From Diphasiastrum complanatum (lineage: Eukaryota > Streptophyta > Lycopodiopsida > Lycopodiales > Lycopodiaceae), in assembly GCA_029204225.1 (NCBI GenBank), contig CM055109.1, positions 37,048,991 to 37,112,990 on the forward strand: a DNA stretch of 64,000 bases. The letters are read 5' to 3'. Position numbers and translations under genes: made by a program. How positions within the stretch are numbered: position 1 is the first letter of the stretch; each line of letters starts with the position of its first letter. Shown piece after piece: positions 22,462 through 35,915 of the stretch. The notes under the pieces were generated by a model that was not told where the DNA came from, made no database searches, and saw only the letters and a list, made by a program, of their open reading frames with translations.

Positions 22462-24874
22462 AAGGAATACTCTATGCCTTCTAGTGAATCCACATCACAC
22501 TGATCGTTTTACCAATTAACTTCATCCTGGAGTAATCAACTACTCAAGTTAATTGCCAATGATTCAGAAATCTCAAATGTCTAGGTGAAGAACTAGTATA
22601 ACACCACATTTAGATCCTTACCCAAATTATTTATAAGTTAATCCATAAATCTTTCATACAAAGATTTGTTAACTTTGCAAGTATTTGTCAAAATTGGATG
22701 ACTGGCATGCCTATCAGATGGATACCACAAATCCACATCTAATTATGTGACTTAAACAGAAGAATTAACATTGTTCCACATTGCATTCTGATTTTTTTGC
22801 TTAATGAATAAGCTTCAAATCCCTTACTGATGCATCAAATCTAGGGACAAGCTTCTGTCAACTAATAGATCCAGTGTAATCCACATATCAGATTCCACTT
22901 CTAACATCACAATTAACATCCAAACTGCGGATAATTCAATGGTTACAAAAATATCAGTTACGAATTCAACTGAATGAATTCTAACCAAGAAATTAATAAC
23001 CAGTATTAAGCAATTATTTACAGGGATTACCAAAATCCTAACTACGAAATACATTTTTCGATCACCCTTATTACCACTGATGTCCACTCTTCTTCCCTCC
23101 TTAGAATTTTCAATTCCCTGAAAATCTATTTCAGCTAAGGTATTAAGAAGACGTAACGACATTAGTAAATCTTTAAAATTTAATTACTGTAGGAAAATGT
23201 CCAAAACAATTTTATTTTTGTCCTATACCTGGGCTGAATATCTGATATCAAAAATCATTTACTAGTATGTAAAACAGTACTAGTCTAATTTTTTGAATAT
23301 AATTCACCATAGGATTTTATTGGAAATGAAATCAGTTATGTAATTCCTATTTTTACAAATTTTTCGATAGAATTGGACTATTTTTTTTTTATTGACTGAT
23401 TTGGCATTACTCCGTTTATATTGACAAAACCTATCCAAACATAGAATATGAAATTACATGAATGGAAATCCCACCCATAGGATTTCACTAATTCTTGAAC
23501 CGTATCCTGTCGGATTTACTGTCTAGATAAAATATACTATTGCCACTCATTCAATCTGGTCATTTCATATTGTTACGATTTTAATCTAATTTAACGAGTA
23601 TCTTGCACAAATGTTCACTTAACTGATTTCTAGCGATCAACATCGATTAGAAAACTATCAGACAAGTAACTGATTTCAAATTTTAACCAATCTGAAATTC
23701 AACAAAAAAGAAAAGAAAATTCAAATTTTAACTTTCAATCTGGGAGTTCTCAACTTCAAAAGTTAAAATGACATTACAGTAAAACCTGTCGACAATTTCA
23801 TTGCGGTTCCTTTTGTCAATTTTAACTTATCTATCATCAAAAAATAATTGAGACTTAGTGAAAACACTGTGACCAATTCTGACTGATAAACTCTGTTTAA
23901 TCAATTCACTAATCTAAACTGATAACATAGATAACTTTTGTTAACAAGACTCTGGATCCAGAAATCATCCTGCTAGGCGCAACTAGCCCACACTTTGCTA
24001 TCATTCCACAGCCCTCAATCTCAACAGGTTTTTCAGAAGGGAAGGAAACAACAAACTGTTGCTATTTGCTAGGACTTCAGATTCCTAAATTCACAGATCA
24101 GGGCAGCTTCAATGTCCATAGAATTGGGGAAAGAGCTTCATCAGTTTTATAAATCTCAACTCCTCACTGAGGTAGCGAGCAACACTCCAAGAAGGGTTTC
24201 ACCGGGATTTCAACTGCATGTTTTTTTAATCCGCTCCAACAACTATGACTCACTAACCAATTAGCATCATTAAAATTGTTTCTACAGGGAGCTGTCTTAA
24301 ACCAAACATCTAGATCGACAATCAATTGTCCTTGCCCTCTGCTAGAAATTAGCAGAACTGGATAACTGCAAATCCAGTTTATGTCCACTAATATGCATGT
24401 CAATTTGGAGGATTATGAAAATGTAACTTTTAGATCCTCACACGCAAACACCTGAATCCAATTCCTACACCGCTTCCAGTTCATACAACGGACAAATTGA
24501 TTCACAATCAATCTATCAATGAACAGAAGCTACAAACCAAGATTCAATATGGTTCGGACACATGCAAGTTATGGAAAACCATACTCAAGTAGAAACTAAT
24601 GGTTACTAAGCAACATGATCCACACAAGTAGATCATTCTACATCAATTAAAAGATTCATCAAGGATACAAGAATTTTCAAAATGAATCCAAAACTAATTC
24701 ACAACATCTTTACAACCATGATTGAGTAAAAGAGCACTCTACCACCATAATTGATAAGCATGCTTCAAAACCAAAATTAGTGAATCCCATTCCAAAATCA
24801 TCTTGAAAAAATCTGCACTTCCAATCCGATGTAGTGCTTGCCTCTACTCCTATCCAAGACCGCATCTTAGCCCA
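22462..24874. other. AT-rich stretch without recognisable genes
   Basis: I see no supported coding region, RNA gene or repeat. It lies where the interior of the LTR element at 24.87-25.37 kb would be on the - strand. It could therefore be the non-coding interior of a non-autonomous element. Confidence 0.4.
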
Positions 24875-24875
24875 T

Positions 24876-24887
24876 GCTCTGATACCA
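24876..24887 (-). other. Primer binding site (tRNA-Met type)
   Basis: The reverse complement reads TGGTATCAGAGC and lies one base from the LTR that starts at 24889. Confidence 0.8.
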
Positions 24888-24888
24888 A

Positions 24889-25482
<594 letters not shown>

Positions 25483-25507
25483 GGCTCTATTATGTGGTTA
25501 TTACATT

Positions 25508-25800
25508 CTATTTGCTCTGCGAAACATCAGGATTTTTTCCTTATGGTATTAAACCTACATTATTTTCTTACCTTGCTAGACTTAGTAAAATGACCCCCCT
25601 AAGAATTTTTTTTTAGATTATAGTCCTTTGCTGAGAAACTTAGTTTTTATTGAACGGCTCGGTGCACATTAGAAGGATACGATCTAACGGTGAGCATTAA
25701 GGAGCACCCAGGGCACCAAGATGTACCGGTTTCTCTATATAAGGGAAGGAGACACAACCCTAAGGTTGACTCTTCCTGCTCTCTCATTCTCTCTCTCGTT
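25508..25800 (+). repeat. Penelope-associated repeat (units Y and P), copy 1
   Basis: 25508-25670 matches 32663-32836 (GAAACATCAGG, CTTATGGTA, CTTACCTTGCTA, ATGACCCCCC, GGTGCACATT). From 25690, AACGGTGAGCA, a TATA box (CTATATAAGGGAAGG at about 25735) and a CT-rich leader match 26898-27000 loosely. It looks like a promoter-bearing terminal repeat. Confidence 0.65.
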
Positions 25801-25865
25801 TTGCTTCTATACTGCGAGTGTTTCTGCTCGGATTGTAAGACTAACAAATCTTGGAAACAAGTTTG

Positions 25866-26510
25866 TCGTATACCCATGGGCTTCGCATGTTCTCCTACTT
25901 GGTGTAATTGGTATCTGTCATTTTACAGTTATAGTTTGTGGTATACCCATGGGCTTTGCATGTTCTCCTACTTGGTAAAATTGAGTATTTACAAGCGTGC
26001 AAAACTACTTTTTGGTATATAGATGACATCTGCTTTATGAACAATCCGGATGCGCTTTTATTTCTGGATAAAGAACAATCTCGTGCCGATGATAATGCTA
26101 AAGGGATTTATCCTCTGGAGTACTTGACCATCACTAATGACAATACGGTAAACTTTTTAAAAATTACTACTACTTTTGATTATGTGTCAAACACTTTTTA
26201 TAGGAAAACGTTTGATAAAAGAAAGGAGCTTCCATTTTCTTTTTTCCAGTTCATACACTTGGCATCCAATAGACCTATCTTTAATTCTTGTTAAAGTTAT
26301 CATCGCACAAATTATCGATGCTATGTATTGTTGTAGCGAACAAGGTACTTTTATCAATGAAGTCAATGACATTGCTATGGCATTCCAAAGAAATGGCTTT
26401 ATGAAAGGAAGATTGTACGAGATCGGCAACAAAATATTCTCACACAATATGTTCACTGGACTTATGTTTACACTATCAAAAAATTCTTATTTTCTCTTGG
26501 TGGGTAGTTA
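25866..26510 (+). pseudogene. Penelope-like reverse transcriptase, C-terminal half
   Basis: Fragments in shifting frames read GIPMGFACSPTWCNWYL (RT motif with GIPMG...SP), WYIDDICFMNNP (catalytic YIDD at 26016-26027), GIYPLEYL, FDKRKELPFSFFQF and LASNRP. Next comes SEQGTFINEVNDIAMAFQRNGF, which resembles the segment after the RT in Penelope-like elements. This order fits an endonuclease-deficient Penelope-like RT (Athena/Coprina type) better than LTR or LINE RTs. No GIY-YIG endonuclease follows before the CT tract at 26584. A 73-bp tandem duplication (25868 and 25941) repeats the GIPMG motif. Frameshifts and stops show it is dead. The family assignment is from memory of motif order. Confidence 0.6.
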
Positions 26511-26580
26511 GCACTCCATCTCAAGGGTGCTAACTGCCCTTTGAGAAATTTTGCTAGCTGTGGGTACAGACAGTTGGTGG

Positions 26581-27001
<421 letters not shown>

Positions 27002-27066
<65 letters not shown>
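27002..27066 (+). repeat. (CT)n microsatellite
   Basis: About 32 CT units directly follow the promoter-like repeat. Confidence 0.97.
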
Positions 27067-27068
<2 letters not shown>

Positions 27069-27930
27069 CCTCATTCTTGCTCTCCTGGTGCTCTACCGTA
27101 CGATGATTGTGATTGAAGAGAACACTCGTGGATGCTATTGGAAGAGCAATCGTACTACAAACAAAGGTGAGAACGTTTTGAATGGTAGCTAGCTAATAAG
27201 GAAGGATGTATGCTAAGAATGAATGCTCACATGGTGTTGTGATTAACGTTGTGTAGTAGCAAGGTTTGGCTGACATATTGTGATTGGATACTACTACAGT
27301 CAATCGATGTCCCAATGAGCAAACATGGGCAATTTTTCAGTATTTTTTTCAACCTTTTTGGCCTATGAAAGACGCTGGACAACAAACCAACTTTTGAGTA
27401 TCATTATCAACTTTTCTGGAAAGAGACTAGTTGCTAGCCAGCGCCCTCTCTGAGGCAGATCTATGCTGGCAGCTGGCCAACGCTATTTTTCCGCTCAGTA
27501 TTGCTTGTACTTCAACGATTTACCATAAGCTCTTTGTATGAGCAAAGTTGCAAGCATTTTTCAGTACGTAATGCGTTTAGAAATGCGATGGATCGCTGTC
27601 CTTCCAATTGTTTTTTGGATTTACCAGAAGCTGTAGCATGAATATGGTTGATGAGAATGCTCTTACTATACTCGATTGGCTATAATTTTTACGTGGTATT
27701 GCTCCATACGATTGCTCTTTTGGTTTGATAAAAAGTATGATGTTATCTGTCTCCGATAAACTAGTATGATGATGGCTGTGATTACGGAAAAGGAAGTAGT
27801 AAATATGATGTTGGATATGCTAGTATGCTCTTGAGTAAAAATGATTACCATTGCTAGTAATATGTATATGGTGGGAATTGCTCACAAAGAATGAAAAGCT
27901 ATGTGACTAATCTTTGGATAAGTAAGTAGT
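27067..27930 (+). other. Penelope-region leader, nothing coding recognised
   Basis: The stretch between the CT tract and the long direct repeat has no convincing reading frame. Position suggests the transcript leader of the Penelope-like element. Confidence 0.35.
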
Positions 27931-28585
27931 TAGCTATTGATAATGACTCTATGAGGCTTCAAGAATACTCTATACTTAATCCAATACTTTTGGTGTGAAT
28001 GCTTTAGCGCGTGGGTGATTCATTTAAGCAGTTGAAGATGGATAGTTCACAAGAGATGACTTCACCTCTCATTCAGGTATGATGCTTTACGGAATATCAC
28101 CAATACGGTGGGTTACCTAACTCGTTACTATGACTGTACTCACGTATTTATGATGGTATGCAAACCTTGCGTGTAATGGTTTTTTAAGTAATAAATCCAG
28201 TAAAGGTTGATCCTGCATGCGCATTAGGTGACATGGGCGTGAGTTATAAATTTTTTTTCTGCATCCAGTGTCCGGTTAGTATAAGTAAAGTCAAGTACTT
28301 ACAAAGGGCTCGACCATGGTACACTTGAATGGCATGGATTTGCCCAAGTTGTTTGGCGCTTAGACTCCCAGAAAACTGATACGAGATATCCATGGGGGCT
28401 AGTATAGCACGAAGGTGCTCTAGTATCTAGCGCTGTGACCATCGCCAAGTCTCTGTCCATCTGTGTAATGAAAGATAGCTGCTTACATATAGAATGTATA
28501 TGTGAAACTAATACGTTCTTTCTGCTCCTTTACTGATCAGTATGGCTTCTGTCTTGATACGCCTTTGTTAAAGGGCAGAACATAT
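27931..28585 (+). repeat. Direct repeat Z, copy 1 (about 655 bp)
   Basis: It matches 31996-32658 over its whole length. The match is strongest in GGGCTCGACCATGGTACACT, TGGCATGGATTTGCCCAAGT, GGGGGCTAG, AGGTGCTCTAGTA and GATAGCTGCTTACATAT. The middle (about 28150-28260) has diverged. Confidence 0.85.
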
Positions 28586-28997
28586 TGCTAAGTTATGAAA
28601 TGAATGATTGGGAAGATTGGATGTACTTGTTTTTAATGCAATCTAGCTGATAAAGTAGTGAATCATGTTTCGGACATGGATAACAACTGATGCTCGGCTA
28701 TAACACTTATCTTCCTCATGCGACTAACCGTGTGGTTTTGTTGCGTGGGATGGTGGCAGGTAACAGCTGGGCGTCTTCAAACTTGCTTCACTTTATGGTA
28801 CTTTGTATTGTTAAACTTTATACAGCTGTATTTTTACCTGTTATGCTATAAATTGAAGGGTTCAAAGGGTTTGGTCTTGACTTGTCAAGAGGGACTATGT
28901 GAAATCTTGTTACTCTCTCTCTAGCATGTCTGATGCCACCCCGACTACCCTTTGGTCAGGGTAGTACCAAACCTTTACTTGTATTTTATAACAAGGT

Positions 28998-30900
28998 TTG
29001 TTGTATGATGTAGTCCATAGGATGGTTCCATATGCAGTGACTCTTGGCTATGGGGAGCCCCTTCCTCATCCTAGTCCTTTTGTTCAGACTATTATATGTT
29101 GCATGAAGAAAGTTGTTGAAGTTCACAAATCGATTACTACTTATGATATGACTACTTGTAATGCTGCTGTCCCGGATGATAAAATTCTTTGCCTCGTTGA
29201 TTTGGTGTGCATCATGGATTGGATCAAAATTTATATGAATTTTATTAAAAAGAAGGAAATCCTTAGCATGGTTGAAAAAAAACTATATGGACCTCTCAAA
29301 CTATGCTGAACGAATTGCTGCTGAAGAAAAGTTCTGTAATATGCATATTCGGAAAGTATTTGCTTGTCTGGAAAAAGAAAATGGTGACTCCTCTATTGAT
29401 ACCCTTGTCTCTACTACTGCTCCTACTTCACCTCACCCTTTGATTTTTACCAAAGACCTTGATGAAGACAGTGCTTCTCAGTAAGAGTCCTTCTCACAAG
29501 AAATCTGTGATATGGAAAATCAATCTGTCTTTGAATTTTGTCAGACCAATATTGCCAAGTACCATTGGTACCAAGTCGTATCATTGAGTTTAAATCTGCA
29601 AAAACTGCTTATAAACTTTGGAGCCTTTCTTCTGTCAACTTCCTTGCACTTATCTCTATTGAGCTCTGGATCGCTCTTGCTCATCTCACTGATATAGAAG
29701 TCCAAGCGCAAGCTTGCTGCTTTGCACAAGAATCTTTCTTTTGATACTCCTATTGCCTTTGATATTGTCATCAAGATGAGCAGATTTTAACCTTCAAGAT
29801 GTCCTTATGAGCAGACCTTGGCTAGAACTGGAGGCCATTTTGACACTGGCTTTAACCAAATGAACCTTCATCAAGCTAGAATCTGAAATTGGAAAAGACC
29901 TTTCTTTAAGTGCAGATGTGGTGATAAATGCAAAAACAATTCTTCTATCAGATGGTTTGATCACTCTATCTGGTACATAATGAATAATTTTTCCATTTTG
30001 TTTCTGGTGCATCTCTGCAAAATCAGCTTAATGTCTTCTTCCTTTGGTTGCATAAATCTGCTAGAGAGGTTGTCAAGTCCCATCTTGTCTTTCTGTATAT
30101 CCGACAATACATGATTGATGCTGCCATTGAACTTTCCATAAACCCTACTGCTAAGCTTCTTGCACACCTCGGCGACGCTGAAAACATTCAAGAAATTGAA
30201 TGCCTATTGAAAAAACCTAGCTTCTCTACCTTGCAAGACAAGTACTTCCAGAATACTAGCAAAAAAATGGGTTCCTTCAATCTGAACAATCCAAGCTTAG
30301 TTATATCAGGCAATGGCAATAAAAGAAAGAGAAAGTACTTTCTGAACAAAGTCAAAGAAGGGTAAAGCAGTGGCGGAAAGGGGGATCTTCCTATCAGAAA
30401 GCTAAACTTTTACCATGATTGATCCATGTGCAGGAGGACATAGAAGAAACAAGGACATTGGAGGTCAATGGTACTGGTAGACGACGACTAGTGGTCAGAA
30501 GAGATAGAGAAAAGTTTTTTTTTTCTGCATTTACGTTATTATAACAGATGCTTTGAGAGGGTTGATGTTAAACAATTATATGCTGAAACCTTACTTCATA
30601 TTTTTGGTCATATTGATGAGACTTTTGAGCTTATTGTGTTTGGTTGGTCTTACTTTCCACATTTGAAGCATGAATGGTATAAGTCCTTTAAGGTCTTTTC
30701 TGATTTTGATGTTGACAACATTCCACCTTGTACTTACGTTGACAATAAATGTTTCAAAGAGTTTATTTCCGAAATTTTTGGGCATGTTGTCTCTATGGAT
30801 ACTGGAATTATTAGAAACAAAGCTTTAAGGAATGACCTGAATAAAGGACTTAATCACATCCTGATGCATTAGTCTAATATAAATGAGGTAGCTTTAGAAC
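28998..30900 (+). pseudogene. Probable N-terminal region of a Penelope-like polyprotein
   Basis: A chain of overlapping frames covers this stretch: 28998-29309, 29272-29484, 29538-29744, 30048-30365 and 30560-30900. The last reads DVDNIPPCTYVDNKCFKEF and then GHVVSMDTGIIRNKALRND followed by LNKGLNHI. It resembles the segment just ahead of the RT core in endonuclease-deficient Penelope-like elements (HVxTxDxxII.N..LR....KG). The earlier parts are unrecognised. Several frameshifts and stops break it, and the RT core is missing at 30900. The Copia fragment and repeat Z follow. Confidence 0.5.
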
Positions 30901-31034
30901 TTTTATCGTGGACGGTTTGAATTGGCAAGTTTTTAACCTACTTATCTAAATATTGATCATTAGATTGTTATGGAGCATGTCTTGATTTGCAAATATGATG
31001 TAACAAACTTTTTGAAAAATACCAATGCTATGTT

Positions 31035-31637
31035 GTTGGCATTGTAAGTCAGTTTATGGCAGCACCTACAGAAACGCATTGGAAGGCAGCTAAACGCATT
31101 TTGCGTTATGTGAAAGGCACTTCAGAGTATGGCTTGATTTACAGGAAGCATGATGGTTTACCTGAGTTGTGTGGCTATGTGGATGCGGACTGGGGAGGTG
31201 ACTATGATGATCGTAGATCCACCACGGGATATATATTCCAGTTTTGTGGTAATTGCTTTTCCTGGTCTAGTAAGAAACAAAGTACAATTGCTCTTTCCAC
31301 CACAAAAGCAGAGTATAAGACAATGTGTAGTGCTGCACAAGAAGTTATATGGTTGAGACAAATCTTGGAAGAAATTGACATGAAGCAGAAAAATCCCACG
31401 ACTTTACATAGCGACAGTCAGAGTGACATTCAGCTAGCAAAAAATCCAGTGTTCCATGCGAGAACTAAACACATTGAGATTCAATATCACTTCATACGTG
31501 AGAGGCTGCTGAGTCATGAAATTCATGTTGTTCATTGTAGCATAGAAGAACAACTAGCTGATATTTTCACTAAGCCACTTACTGGAGAAAAGTTTGATAA
31601 GTTTAGATCAAAGCTTTTTGTACTTAAAGTTTGTTGA
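31035..31637 (+). pseudogene. Copia RNase H fragment
   Basis: One open frame of about 193 codons starts in the middle of pol. It holds HWKAAKRILRYVKGTSEYGL, VDADWGGDYDDRRSTTGYIF, SSKKQSTIALSTTKAEY, HARTKHIEIQYHFIRE and LADIFTKPL, the standard Copia RNase H order, and ends in a natural stop. Purine-rich TAAGAGAGAGAG follows at about 31680, the likely polypurine tract, and then LTR-like sequence. RT, integrase and gag are absent. The frame is intact over its length, unlike the Penelope parts around it, so it is younger. Confidence 0.9.
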
Positions 31638-31689
31638 CTTTAAAGCTATGTATATGACTGTATAAAAAGTGACTCTACTTTAAGAGAGA

Positions 31690-31995
31690 GAGTTAGAATT
31701 AAAGTTAGAATCACTGTGTTACTGTACTGTGGGTCCTATCAGTGGATAAGGATCAGTTGGCCTCGCCACGAGGCAAGTCGATGGGACACGCGTCCCGCCA
31801 ACGGCAACCTGAGTCATGCATGGGTTGCCTGAGTGAACAACTATCTTCTAAAGAATGTAGCATGAAGAAAGCTTGGCTTGATAGTATCTTCCTGAGAAGA
31901 CGTGTGCACAAAAAATGATAATCTGTATATTGTGGATATTGTGGGGAATGAAATGCTCTTGAAAAGTTGAATGATAAGTTAATAATCTGCGATGG
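31690..31995 (+). repeat. Probable start of the Copia 3' LTR
   Basis: The stretch follows the purine tract after the RNase H stop. It contains short perfect hairpins (GCCTCG..CGAGGC near 31763; GGGAC..GTCCC near 31785). No partner LTR is in the window. Confidence 0.4.
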
Positions 31996-32658
31996 ATTAG
32001 CTATTGATAAAGGCTATGAGGTTGGTAGAAGTACTCTATACTTAACACAATACTTTTGGTTTGAATCTTCTAGCACGTAGGTGATTTGTTAAAACAGCTA
32101 AAGATGGATAGTTCACAAGAGATGACTTCGTCTACCATTCAGGTACGATGCTATACGGAACTTCACCAATATGATGGGTAGCCTTACTCGTTACTATGAG
32201 AAATCTTATCCATGCATGATAATACTGCAAATGCTTCCTATAATGGTAGTAACTAATAAATTCAAAAAAGTCTGATCTTATGTATGTTAAAGTAGACATA
32301 AGCTTGTGGTTTTAGTTAAATAAATTTCTCTTGCATCCTAAGTCCGATTATTTTATGTAAAGTCACATACTCATATAGGGCTCGACCATGGTACACTTGA
32401 ATGGCATGGATTTGCCCAAGTTGTTCGGTGCTTGGACTCCTAGAAAACGGTTACGGGATATTCATGGGGGCTAGCATAGCACAGAGGTGCTCTAGTACCT
32501 AGCGTTGTGGCCATAGTCATGTCTCTGTCCAACAGTATAGTGAAGGATAGCTGCTTACATATAAAATGTAGATGTGAACCTAATACATTTCTTTTGCTCT
32601 TATACTAATCAGTATGGCTTGTGTCCTGATATGCCTTCGTTAAAGGGCAGAATGTATT
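31996..32658 (+). repeat. Direct repeat Z, copy 2
   Basis: It is the partner of 27931-28585 in the same orientation, and is followed directly by the Y repeat (32663-32836). Confidence 0.85.
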
Positions 32659-32662
32659 ATGT

Positions 32663-32836
32663 TTTATTTGCTCTTCGAAACATCAGGAAATGATTTTTTC
32701 CTTATGGTACTAAACCTACATAATTTTCTTACCTTGCTAAACTTAGTGAAATGACCCCCCCTAAGAAGTTTTTTTAAATTATAGTCCTTTGGTGGGAAAC
32801 TTAGTTTTATTGAACGACTATGATTGGTGCACATTT
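32663..32836 (+). repeat. Penelope-associated repeat Y, copy 3
   Basis: It matches 25508-25670. Here Y follows Z, whereas at the left end Y precedes the promoter-like part. Partial terminal repeats of this kind are typical of Penelope-like elements. Confidence 0.7.
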
Positions 32837-32904
32837 GTTTACAAATCCTCTGCTTGGGAGGATCTGTTTACTGTTTTTTTTTTTCTTTCTTACTTGGTGC
32901 TAAG

Positions 32905-33095
32905 AAAGCACAAGGGCACTCACATGATTCATGTGAGTGCTAAGTTGGGCCCTCTTAGTTTTTTTATTTGCAGCTTGACTTAGGGCCTCTAATGTCATTT
33001 TAGAGTTTTAAGCCCCTAGTCTCTTATTCCTAGGAATTACAACTTGCTACTTGTGCTCATTGGGTTGGGCTTATACACGCAGGATGCCAGTGCAA
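32905..33095 (-). repeat. Fragment of the gag-only element's LTR
   Basis: It shares CACTCACATGATTCATGTGAG and then GCTCATTGGGTTGGGCTTA and ACGCAGGA.GCCAGTGC with 22.15-22.34 kb, in the same orientation. Confidence 0.8.
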
Positions 33096-33689
33096 CTTTG
33101 GTTCTACGTCTGCTCATCTGATACCTGCAAGAATCACAAACTTAGATAGGCAAATTATTTGAAGAACGTCTACAACGGGCTTCCGACTGATCTCCAGCAA
33201 AGGGTAACCAATCCTGTCATAATTTCAAAGTTCAGATGTCAAGTTTAATAACTTGAAGTCATTGAAGACTTGGCCATCTTCAAGGACTTCCACAAAACTT
33301 GCATTTAGAACAAGTCTACGGAAATACATTACTTTTGTCAACAGTCTGTAGAAATACACTATGTTTTCAACAGCTTCGACGTTTTCACATTTTTCCGAAA
33401 TGCGACACTTACATAGTTCAAAAGTTTAACTACTTTTTACACACCTTCAGCTCTTTGTGAAAAATGCAAAGAGAGAGAAAATCCCGAAGGTCATCTATTT
33501 TCATGCGTTAAGCTGTTTAAAAAATCCAAATACGGTCCCAACTACATGAGCCATCCACGAACCCATTCGAGGGACAATAATATGATAGAGCTGAGTCTTC
33601 AAGAGCACGAACCCATGTTCACAGTGTTGAAACATCACATGCCCGAACACACCTGAATGGAACTTCTGCCACTCACGGAGCGCATCTTG
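33096..33689. other. Stretch without recognised features
   Basis: I find no coding region of my own confidence. Position before the gag fragment suggests leader sequence of a + strand Ty3/Gypsy element. Confidence 0.3.
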
Positions 33690-34189
33690 AGCGACGTACA
33701 CCCAAGCTAGAGTTACCCACGTTTGATGGTAGTTCGGACCCTCAAAGATTTTTGCAAATCTTTGAGAATGCGTGCGATGTGTATGGCGAAACATCTTCAG
33801 ATGCTATGGTCCAACTATTTTCCATGATCGTGATCGCTAAAGCACGTGACTAGTTTTTTAACCTCGATCGTGAAGATACGACGGACTGGTCACTTTTAAA
33901 AGAGTCCTTTATCAAGCGTTTTAAGCCCTTTTGTTTGATAGAGAGTCCTTTTGTCAAATTGAGTAACATCAAGATGGCAAAAGATGAACATGTAGGAGAC
34001 TATATCGAGCGATTCAAATGCTTAAAAAGTCAAGTACAAGAACAAACCTCCGAACATATGCTCATCATCTGGATTTTAGTCGGCCTTCCAAGATGGATCA
34101 AACGCGAGCTTAAATCCAATGATGAATATACGAGCCTAGAGTTAGCTATATCTGATGCCATCAAGGAAGAAGAGGTAGACCTCTCTTAA
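33690..34189 (+). pseudogene. Ty3/Gypsy gag fragment (retrotransposon_gag domain)
   Basis: One frame reads LELPTFDGSSDPQRFLQIFE, then a stop at about 33849 where a Trp is expected (ARD*FFNL), then TDWSLLKESFIKRFKP, DYIERFKCLKSQ and WILVGLPRWIKRELKSNDEY. This is the standard gag domain order. It forms the virus-like particle in living members. It has no zinc knuckle or pol after it. Confidence 0.8.
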
Positions 34190-35090
34190 AGAAAGTATAG
34201 TGAGCCACCTTTTGATGTTGACCTCTAGTGGAGAGCATTATTTCACTTTTATTTGTATAATGTGGAAATGCTACTAGGATGCCACCTAAGGAGCTCTCTT
34301 GCTTATTTAAGAGACTCCCTCTTTGAGGATAGGAGCTTTTTGTGTATTATATCTACTCCATGCTGAAATGAGAAGAGCCTCCACGAGTTTGGTGCATCCA
34401 TTGAGCTCCTTGATCATGCTTGTTTCTTGAGTGATGCAATCATGATCTTGTCCTTCCATCCTTTGTGTGTGGTTGTGGATAGTAGAGTGGATTAGTTTTC
34501 ATGCATTCTTAGAGTGGATTAGTTTTTATTTCTTGTCTGTGGATTAATATAGGAATCAGCATTCAGGTAAACTAAATAGGTTGGGTTTGTGGTGTAATTC
34601 TTGCATATCCCCTTACAACTATGTTCTTGATGTTCTTGGGATGTCCAAGAATCAATAGACTGGTTGCTTTCTTGATTCTTGGGCTTCAAAAATGATGTAG
34701 AATAGTTTCTTGTTTTTTGTTTTATGGATTAACGCAAGTATAGTAGTGTTTAGGATTTGAATCAATTCATTTTGCAGCAAAGTAGAAGTAGATTTCATGG
34801 TTTGTTCACCTGGACTGCATACTGCTCTATTGGTTAAACAGTTTGGTTACATGTTGGTTTGATTGCATGTGACACGGTTCAAGAGAGACAGATCTGAGTT
34901 GTCCTCTGACAGGCAGGACAAATACAACGATGAACTATCAGTCCACTCTATCTGATTGAATAATGAAACCAGAATGTCAACTTCAAGAAACCGCCCAAAC
35001 GAGCCTGGCAATAGGCAGAAAATAGTTCTGTAAAATAGTTCTGTAAGCAGAAGCACCAATAGATTTAAGTTGTGTTTATTTTAAAGGCTT
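34190..35090. other. Stretch without recognised features
   Basis: No coding region, RNA gene or repeat family is recognised. TTCTTG/CTTGATT-rich words recur between 34400 and 34700. Confidence 0.3.
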
Positions 35091-35470
<380 letters not shown>

Positions 35471-35565
35471 ATTCCCTCTCTCTCTTCTCTCCTCTTTCTA
35501 AGCAGTGACCAAATAGTTTGGGGAAGGTGCTTGGGCCTCCCAAACCTCTCGCTACTTGAAACTTT

Positions 35566-35900
<335 letters not shown>

Positions 35901-35915
35901 GCTCCCTCTCAAAGC
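35901..35915 (-). other. Polypurine tract of Copia C
   Basis: The reverse complement reads TTTGAGAGGGAGC immediately before the LTR start TGAAGAAAC. It is the plus-strand primer of reverse transcription and fixes the LTR1 outer boundary. Confidence 0.75.

Noticed and set aside
28360-28400. Hammerhead ribozyme in repeat Z (GAAAACTGATACGAG)
   Set aside because: The second Z copy reads GAAAACGGTTACGGG, so the catalytic CUGA core is not conserved and the stem order does not fit.
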